A stretch of DNA of 64,000 nucleotides from Anaeramoeba flamelloides (taxonomy: Eukaryota; Metamonada; Anaeramoebidae). Below the pieces are notes generated by a model, which made no database searches, was not told the origin of the DNA, and worked only from the letters and a program-made list of their open reading frames with translations. Position 1 is the stretch's first letter. Each line of letters opens with the position of its first letter. The position numbers and the translations under genes were made by a program. Positions 57,013 to 64,000 of this stretch are shown piece after piece. Location of the stretch: the NCBI GenBank assembly GCA_027625915.1, contig JANTQA010000047.1, positions 7,006,001-7,070,000 on the forward strand, written 5' to 3'.

Positions 57013-58599
57013 TTACATTTGGTGACGCCAAACGATCCAATCAAAATCAAAGATATCTGGTTGTCCTTGATGAGGAACTCCATCACAACATTTGGGAGCA
57101 TTCTTCCAGGTGAAAACTGGTTGCTGATCGTGGGTAGGACCCAATTCAGCGTTTACTTGTGATTTTTTCAAATCAGCATAGCTACCAATTTTGGCGTCCA
57201 GCCCACCGAAGCAGCTAGCTTGGAGGAAAGGGTTTGGCGGAGTTTTGTTTGGATCTATTAAATCCTTTCTCGAGCTAATAGCGTTACCCGGGCTACCATT
57301 GCTTAGGGGGTCGTTTTCCCAATTGTTATATCTCATCATTGCCTTCATATGATCCAAATTTTTGATCGTTGATTGGTTTCGTTTAAAAATCTGTGCGCGA
57401 GGGTGTAGCTCATAATCAAACCAGTTACCGTATTGCTTTACAGCACCGTCGTACCCTGCGTAATTGTAGATTTCTGTAATTCTAGGGATATTATAAGATG
57501 GGACATATTTCTGCGAGAGCAACGAAGAGGTTGTGTCTTCGCATACAAGCTTTCCGGGCATTTGGCCACAGACCCAAAGGACATCTGTTTGGCTTGATTG
57601 CTCCCATTGATCATAATCGACGATGAGCCATTCGTTATTGTAAGTTCCAGAATTGTGCTGCTTGATGCATTGTGCCCAGTCCTTGCCACTTTTGGCATAC
57701 CGGTTACAGCCAGTGACACGTAAGGTTGTTAAAACGCTTTCGGTGGTCACGTATTGATAAATATCTGCATTGAAGACAATCAGCGTGGTTTCAATCAAAA
57801 TCCTTGATTTGTCGATTTGATAATAGGAGTCAAGTGAGGCGATCACACCGGCGTATCCAGAGAAGACGATGTCGGCAGTTGGGATGCTTTTGAAGTTGAA
57901 CTCATAATATTTTAGCTGTCGAAGCATTCCATACCATCGGTTCCAAGTCGCCTGTGAGACGTAGATGTCGCTTCCGTCTTCAAGTAATTTGATCAAGCCT
58001 GAGCAGTGATCTAACCCCATTTGCTCACTCCTGCTCCTTGTTGTGACGTTAAATTTGGCACAGATGTCCTCTATGTCGCCGTTGATGTTGAGCAAATAAA
58101 TGTCGAGCATGTCAAAGCCAGTGTCGTGGAACCAATTGAGCCCATCAACGATCCCTTTGATTTGGAAGATTGATGCGCCAATCGAATCCCAATACTCGTC
58201 GCCGATGTTCTGCAGGGTTTGCTCAGTCACCCACTCCAAATTGTCTTCTGCAAATTTCCTCGCGACATCGGGGATGCCATTAGGGAAATTGTAATTGATC
58301 CAATTGCTATGAAAATCCAAGATCCGATCGTGACTTAAAATACCTTCTAAAAGCCCCATTGCTGTTGCCTTGACAAAGTCATCATACTCGTCGCTTTTGC
58401 TGCCCCTGATTGCTAACTTTTCCCAGCCGTCTTGCTCGACTTCATCGTTTTCCATTGCGGTCGCAACTCCACTCAAATCAAATTTTTCTGCATATGTATA
58501 TTCTTGTGTTTCTTGGTCATAGTAAATGGTTCCGTATTTCTTGCTACAAGAGATAAAGGAAACAAACAGACAAACTAGAAGAAAAAGAGTCAATTTCAT
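57013..58599 (-). CDS. PLBD: Phospholipase B-like protein (PLBD family)
   Basis: A secreted or lysosomal N-terminal-nucleophile hydrolase; family members are proposed to release fatty acids from phospholipids. One exon of 528 residues, typical length. I chose the ATG at 58599 because MKLTLFLLVCLFVSFISC is a signal peptide; translation from further upstream has no ATG. Residues 198-205 (HCSGLIKL) contain Cys199, the likely nucleophile exposed by internal cleavage in this family. Other family blocks are ATAMGLLEGILSHDRI, GLNWFHDTGFDMLDIY, RWYGMLRQLKYYEFNF, FSGYAGVIASLDSYYQ, YVTTESVLTTLRV, DPLSNGSPGNAISSRKDL and the C-terminal IFDFDWIVW. Several Asn-X-Ser/Thr sites (for example NVTT, NQST) fit secretion. 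Base composition is clearly richer in G/C than the flanks and there is no intron. Confidence 0.96.
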   Translation of the reverse strand: MKLTLFLLVCLFVSFISCSKKYGTIYYDQETQEYTYAEKFDLSGVATAMENDEVEQDGWEKLAIRGSKSDEYDDFVKATAMGLLEGILSHDRILDFHSNWINYNFPNGIPDVARKFAEDNLEWVTEQTLQNIGDEYWDSIGASIFQIKGIVDGLNWFHDTGFDMLDIYLLNINGDIEDICAKFNVTTRSRSEQMGLDHCSGLIKLLEDGSDIYVSQATWNRWYGMLRQLKYYEFNFKSIPTADIVFSGYAGVIASLDSYYQIDKSRILIETTLIVFNADIYQYVTTESVLTTLRVTGCNRYAKSGKDWAQCIKQHNSGTYNNEWLIVDYDQWEQSSQTDVLWVCGQMPGKLVCEDTTSSLLSQKYVPSYNIPRITEIYNYAGYDGAVKQYGNWFDYELHPRAQIFKRNQSTIKNLDHMKAMMRYNNWENDPLSNGSPGNAISSRKDLIDPNKTPPNPFLQASCFGGLDAKIGSYADLKKSQVNAELGPTHDQQPVFTWKNAPKCCDGVPHQGQPDIFDFDWIVWRHQM

Positions 58600-59871
58600 T
58601 TTATAATATTCCTTAAAGAGGTGAAGAAATAAAACAAAAAAAATGAACCATCGTTGATTTTTCCTTTTCAAATTGCGAGTCAAGATTTTTCAAAATCGTA
58701 ATGGAATTGCTGGGCAGTGTTTTTTTCTCAAATTAAAGTTCTCGTCTTGACAATCAAAAAACGTTTAAAAATCATTTTTTTTTGTAAAATGGCTTTTTGT
58801 TCTTAGTTAAATGCGAAAAAATTATCACTCCATTTACCAATCCCTTTTTTGTTTCAGCTATAAGATTTCAAGAAATAGGACGTTAATTTATGCAATCCTA
58901 ATTATTTGTTTGGTAATTTTTTCTACTTATCGAGCTAAATCTTTTTGCAGGAACTAAAAATTTGAAAGAAAGCATGGATGGGACAAATTCTGAATTTGTC
59001 ATTTTTTGAGGGGTATGGTTATTAATACATTTACAATAGGAGACACCTGTCTTTCTGTGCTATGTGAATTTTAAAATCCACTCAATAGGGTTACACCAAA
59101 TTCTCCTAAGTGGCATAGTGGTGATACGAAGATCTTTGGATCAGTTAATTATTTTGGCCCACTCGCGAGGAATCCTTCAGAATTGAAAAAAAAGTTAGTG
59201 TGTAGAAATTTTTCAAAATCTGAGGACTTTTTAACACACAAATAAAGAGATCAGACAAGACACAAAAAAAAAACTTTTTTTAAGGAAGAAAGTACATTTT
59301 ACCATTTTTGAAAAATTTTAATTGTGAGTGAACATTCCTGAAAAATCATTTTTTAAGTGGTGGGTAAGGTAGTGAAACTTTGAAATCCAAAATAACATTA
59401 ATTGCTCTATTTATGAAAAGTAAAAGTAACCCAAAGTAATTCAGAGTTGAATCTTGAATTTTTCAATTTTTTGAACATTTTTTTGATTACATTTTTGAGT
59501 TTTATTAAATTTGGCTTTGGATCTTGAAATTTGTTCAGTGAATACTTAAAATAAACCAAAAAATATACCCCAAAAGATGTGTATTTGAAATAAATCTTTT
59601 CGAATACCAAACAAGAAAGACAATGTTTCGTCAGACTCTCTTGAAATCAAGAATAAAACAAAAAAAAAATTCTTACAAAAATCTATAATCGAACTTTTTT
59701 TTCTTTGTCTTCTTATTATTTGGATGAATACCAACAATTTATTAATTTATATTTCAAGCCACATTATTATTTATTATTATTTTAAAAAACCTTTTTTTAT
59801 CAATTTATTTTCAAAATTATTTTTTCAAATATTTTTATCAAACTAAGCTAAAACAAAGAAGACCCTTTTAA

Positions 59872-60425
59872 GGTTTACAATCCCTGAAACTGGAAAAAAG
59901 ATTATCTTGTATTGGGTATGTCAACTTGTTATTTTGGTTCTTAGCTGATCGATCCACAACTAAGTTTGGATCGTATAGGTGGTTGAAAAAGGCTATTTTT
60001 GTCATTTTATTTTTTTTTTTTTCCGAAATCCAGATTGATGAGTTTAAGATTAATTGATTGGAAGTTATTTAATTAGTAATTGAGTTTTTTGTTTTCTATG
60101 TTGAAATTTTTATTTACGCTTTGTATTATTTGATGCTTGTAAAAAAAATTTTTTTTATTTACTCCTAACTCTGTAAAAGGAAAATGATAATTTCAATTGA
60201 CAACCCAAAAATTAACACTTTCAATTCAATACCTTCCAATCAATTAATCTTAAACTCATCCATCTGGATTTCGGAAAAAAAAAAAAATAAAATGTCAAAA
60301 ATAGCCTTTTTCAACCACCATAACGATCCAAACTTAGTTGTGGATCGATCAGCTAAGAACCAAAATAACAAGTTGACATACCCAATACAAGATAATCTTT
60401 TTTCCAGTTTCAGGGATTTTAAACC
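59872..60425. mobile_element. 554 bp TTAA-flanked fold-back element
   Basis: The two arms of about 200 bp are almost perfect complements. Left: GGTTTACAATCCCTGAAACTG, later AAGATTATCTTGTATTGGG, GATCGATCCACAACTAAG, then GATTAATTGATTGGAAG. The right arm has the same blocks inverted and ends CAGGGATTTTAAACC. TTAA lies at 59868-59871 and 60426-60429. The central 150 bp are AT-rich. TTAA targets are typical of piggyBac elements, but the ends do not start with the usual CCC, so the superfamily is open. High arm identity suggests a young insertion or arm conversion. Confidence 0.88.
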
Positions 60426-61929
60426 TTAAAGATTCAAGTAAAGGTATTTAATTCTTTAAATTATAAAACAACTTTTAAGCAATCGATCCCAAAGAAAAAG
60501 AGACATTGAGAAAAAATTTCAATCATGGTTCAGGATTATTTTTATTTTTCATTTTAATTGAAGCAAGATATTATTACCAAATCAAACATTAACACCCAAA
60601 GAGTTCCCAGAATGAATTTAAAATCCTTATTTTCATTTAATTCATCTAATTCTGGTTTTGGTCAGAAAATGTGATATTTTTTTAAAATTATTCTTCAGGA
60701 AAAAAGATTTATTAGAAATAGAGATTAATTAGCCAATCAAACATTTTCCAAACAAAAGTTATTTCCATGAAGAATTAAAAATAAAAAAAAATTAAGCACA
60801 AGTAATTGTGTCAAATATTACAGATAAGATCAATAAATAAATGATTTTTTTTTAATATTTTTTTTTTATCAAATTTTTGATTATTGTTGATTTCCATTTA
60901 TAATTGTTGATATGAAAATATCTTCTTATATTATGATATCCAACACCACTTTCATTAAAAACATTTATTTATTTGGTTAAAGAAATTATTTGAATAATTT
61001 AGTTTTGTATAAACTGTGCCACATAAAATTGGTAAAATATACATACTCCCTTAAATTAAGAGTGAACTCTAAAAAAATCTTCTTTTATATTTATGAGCTA
61101 AGTCAAAATAATTTACCACGCCTTGAAACTGAGAAATAAAGTGAAAATTTGATTACTAACAAGATTCAGATTCAATATTAATGTTATAATCAGAAATAAA
61201 TATTTTTTTTAAAAGTTTAGATCCATTTTTCTCATATTCAAAAAGTTCAAAATTCGACATTTTTTTCTAGTTATTTCAAAAAAAAAAATTTCCCTTGAAA
61301 TAAGAAATGGGTCATATTGAGTTTAAAGGAAGTGTACAAAAACAACATTTAATATAAAATTATATTATTAAGTTATAAAAATAACTCTTTTTTAGAAAAT
61401 ACTTTATTTCTAAATAATTCTAAAAATTATTATAAACTTAAAAAAATAGATTTTTATTTATTCAAAAAACAGTTTGAATTAATTTTTTCTATTTATTAGA
61501 CAAAAAATCGAAGAGAAAAAAATAAAAAATTAAGTTATAAATATTCAAAAAAAACTTTTTTAAAATCTAGAAAATTCAAATTTTCTTCATAAAGAACCAA
61601 ATTTTTAATAGAATTATGTTAAATCAATAATTAATAATCGAATCTTAATTATTCCATCAACATCACAATTACCAAATTATTACATTTATCAATAAACTTT
61701 AATATTATATCTCTAAATTGTTTAATATTTGAAAATAAATAAAAATAATAAAAATTAAACATTAAAAAAAATAAACCCCATTCCAGAAATTCCTACATAT
61801 TCAAAATCAAAAATTGGCAAAAAACCTGAATTTTTCGTTTTTTTTTAAATTAATATCAATTCACATTTAAGTTACCTAGTAACAATTCCAAGATACATAA
61901 AAGAAAAAAAAGGCAAGTTAAAAAAATCA

Positions 61930-62200
61930 GTGTGTCCAAAATATTGAAACAACAAGTCGAACAATTACTTTTATTGGTATATTTCTGAAATTTCACAAAA
62001 AAATATTGATCTTTTAAATTATTGGTACATTCTACTAATTTCTATGGGTTTTATATTTCTCTTAAAGTTGGATCCAACTTTCTATAAACTATCAGAAATA
62101 ATTTACAGATCTAAAGAAACAGATCACCCAAGTCCAAAAAATAAAATGAAAATAAAAAAAAATAAAAAAGACAAAAAATGAAAAATTATTATTAAAATTC
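61930..62200 (-). repeat. Interspersed repeat with a GTGTGTCC-type end, copy 3
   Basis: Reverse-orientation match to 56200-56506. It starts CAGTGTGTCCAAAATATTG and contains GATCTAAAGAAACAGAT, the complement of the CTGTTTCTTTAGATC block, and a TTTTGTC-type block near 62170. Confidence 0.55.
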
Positions 62201-63267
62201 AAAATTATATCCAAATTGAATAACAGTTTAGTATTTTTATGTTTTAACATGTTTTAACATGTTTTAACTATTTCCAAAATTTTAGAATTTATTTTAATTG
62301 ATCAATATTATTAAATAACTTAATTCAATGCCATTATTTAGTTTTTTATTCCCAGAATAATAAAAAATTACATGATTTGTTGAATTTCAAGATTTTTTAA
62401 TCAAAACACTTATAAAAAATTAAAATCAAATATTCTATCGAAAATTAAATATTTATGAATTTAACTTGAAAAAGAGAAAAATGTATACAAAAATAGTTCA
62501 CAAAAGGAAAATATCTATTTAAAAACCAAAAACAAAAAAAAAGTCAAATGCTGTAAAATTACAAATGCTTAAAATGAATATACACTAGTCAATTTTTTTA
62601 TCAACCAAGATATTTTTCAAAAATTTTTACTAAATTTAAAATAATACAGGGAGCCATTTTGCGGGTTGATACAATATTCTAATCATAATTTTTTCTAAAG
62701 TGATTTATTAAATAGATTTAATCTTTTAATAAATAACTGCAATTTAATAAAAACAATCCTTTAAAGAATGTTTTTGGTAAAAATATTTTGCAAATTAAAA
62801 AAAAGGAAAAATCAATTAATGAAATTTTTACTTTTGAAGATCACAATATTTAAAATAATGTTTACTTTTAAATATTGAGATCAAAAAATTAGTAAACTTT
62901 TCAAAAAGCTCATTTTTCCAATTTCCTCAAAATTTTAAACCATAAAATATCATTTTAGTATAATTAAAAGAATTGGCTTAATTATTTGATAAATCCTGAT
63001 TTTATAAAAATCTCATCAAAATAAATAATTAATATCAATTTCAAAAAATGATTTAATTTGATTCGAATCAGTAGAAATTGCTAAAATCAAAACCACTTGT
63101 CTTTTTCAAGAAAATACCTTTACTCAAAATCAAATTCAAACTTCAAAGAGAAACTTTAAATAAAGGTAAAATAAAAGCAGATTCCAAAAAAAAGGAAAAT
63201 AAAAACAATATTTTTAAATCAAATTTTGAATCATTTTTCTTGATTTGTTTTTTTCGAAATTATCTAA

Positions 63268-63652
63268 ATGGCTACACTTCCACCACTTTGTTTGTTTGAT
63301 AACAGCATACACGGATGGAAGTCGTGGGCACTTTCACATTTGTCTCCTGTTGTTGTTGTTTCGTGTTCTGATGATGCAGAAAGTGTCTGCCAACGCAACA
63401 ATTTATCCTTTGTTGACTTGCTTCGCTCTGTACAAATTACAGACTTTTATGTGGCCACCTCTCAACCAGAAAAACAAAGGCTAATTGAGTCCTTTTATGT
63501 GAAATGGTTAACACCTGATCAAATATCACCCAAAAACAAAGAAGACACAAACAAAATCCTTCATAACATCGTGAAAAAAGGCTACACAAACTCTAAAACA
63601 GACCAACAAAACCCTTTAATTAACTCATTCCAAGTCGAAAACTTTCGGAATT
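63268..63652 (+). CDS. TRAPPC8: TRAPPC8/Trs85 homologue, first exon (runs off the window)
   Basis: TRAPPC8 is a subunit of the TRAPPIII tethering complex, acting on Golgi and autophagy membranes as part of a Rab1/Ypt1 exchange factor. The visible 128 codons start at ATG directly after an in-frame TAA. SPVVVVSCSDDAESVCQRNN followed by LSFVDLLRSV is the conserved N-terminal motif (CSxDAExxxxxNxLSFxxLLR). The region TPDQISPKNKEDTNKILHNI precedes a likely GTAAATTTTC donor after 63652 (phase 1). A nearby acceptor (TTTGTTTCAG, about 63705) would give an immediate stop in that phase, so the next exon probably lies beyond the window, or the donor is at GTCGAA near 63634. Only the N-terminal tenth of the protein is seen. 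Confidence 0.75.
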
Positions 63653-64000
63653 GTAAATTTTCTTTTGTCTTCTTCTTGTTTTTTTCTTTGTTTCAGAAAC
63701 AAAAGCTCTTTTTTTCTTTTTTTATTTTAAATTTTGTTTTTCAAACACATAAAAAGAGATTTTTTTTCTTTTCAAAACACAAAAAAAAAAAAGAGAATAA
63801 AAGAAACTCTTTTCGTTCTCATTCAAGAAATTAATTTGAATTAAACAAGACCAATTAATGTTTGGTATTCCTAAAGTCTTTTGACTTCTTTATATTTAAT
63901 ACAAATAAGCAATTTTATTTTTTGTTTTGATTTTTGATTGAATTCAAAAAAAGAAATGAAAAAAGAAAAATGAACTCAAGAATACCAAATGTTTTAAGGC
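63653..64000. other. Probable TRAPPC8 intron 1 (start)
   Basis: Pyrimidine-rich then A-rich sequence with no conserved coding; taken as intron running to the window edge. Confidence 0.4.

Larger units (their letters stand above)
58600..63267. other. Spacer between divergent PLBD and TRAPPC8
   Basis: Both genes point away from this interval, so it holds their two promoter regions. It carries the fold-back element (59872-60425) and a repeat (61930-62200). No gene recognised; open frames at 60184-60429 and 63078-63299 are, respectively, an arm of the fold-back element and A-rich sequence. Confidence 0.5.

Noticed and set aside
57438-58294. Open frames overlapping PLBD on both strands
   Set aside because: Shadows of the conserved PLBD frame, which is longer and shows family motifs throughout.
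60184-60429. 81-codon open frame
   Set aside because: It is the right arm of the TTAA-flanked fold-back element.
1-64000. CRISPR arrays, operons, prophage or retrovirus-like genes
   Set aside because: No regularly spaced direct repeats, no capsid, integrase or polymerase motifs, and all recognised genes are eukaryotic and mostly intron-containing.

Overview
The window is nuclear DNA of a very AT-rich, intron-bearing unicellular eukaryote. The evidence is GT-AG introns interrupting conserved eukaryotic genes, long homopolymer A/T runs between genes, proteins with low-complexity Lys/Ser/Asn/Glu stretches, and the standard code with TAA as the stop of all six genes whose 3' end is visible. A PAS-like fragment near the left end resembles a family I associate with Anaeramoeba-type amoebae. 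A proline-catabolic enzyme would be unexpected for a strict anaerobe, so I place the organism only as an AT-rich protist, probably amoeboid.

Layout. 1-9.3 kb: a possible PAS-like gene (minus strand), then spacer full of old repeats. 9.4-10.6 kb: ribosomal protein uL1/RPL10A (+). 15.1-16.6 kb: AVL9, a DENN-module trafficking protein (+). 20.7-23.4 kb: delta-1-pyrroline-5-carboxylate dehydrogenase, ALDH4A1 type (-, four exons). 27.5-36.0 kb: long-chain acyl-CoA synthetase (-, five exons, one of only 10 nt). 44.9-53.1 kb: MPS1/TTK spindle-checkpoint kinase (-, two exons separated by a 5.3 kb intron). 57.0-58.6 kb: phospholipase B-like lysosomal hydrolase (-, one exon). 63.3 kb to the right edge: first exon of TRAPPC8 (+). 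Two genes (AVL9, TRAPPC8) act in Golgi/secretory traffic and two (ACSL, PLBD) in lipid metabolism, but they are far apart and nothing suggests a functional cluster.

About four fifths of the window is non-coding. Much of what can be read there consists of short terminal-inverted-repeat DNA elements (MITE-like) at several ages: a 197 bp TA-flanked family with three copies, a 484 bp TA-flanked family with two copies, a 554 bp TTAA-flanked fold-back element with two degraded relatives, a 468 bp TA-flanked element, a 128 bp TA-flanked element, a 1.6 kb element in the MPS1 intron with several fragments elsewhere, and a 0.9 kb repeat family, one copy of which carries a nested 197 bp element. Two 180 bp copies of a sequence ending in (TAAA)n look like LINE or SINE 3' ends. 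No transposase or reverse transcriptase gene is visible.

I found no operon, CRISPR array, prokaryotic gene or virus-like element, and no clear new multi-gene system. The most notable points are gene architecture (a 5-nt coding first exon in RPL10A, a 10-nt internal exon in ACSL, kilobase introns built from repeats) and the undescribed-looking repeat families.
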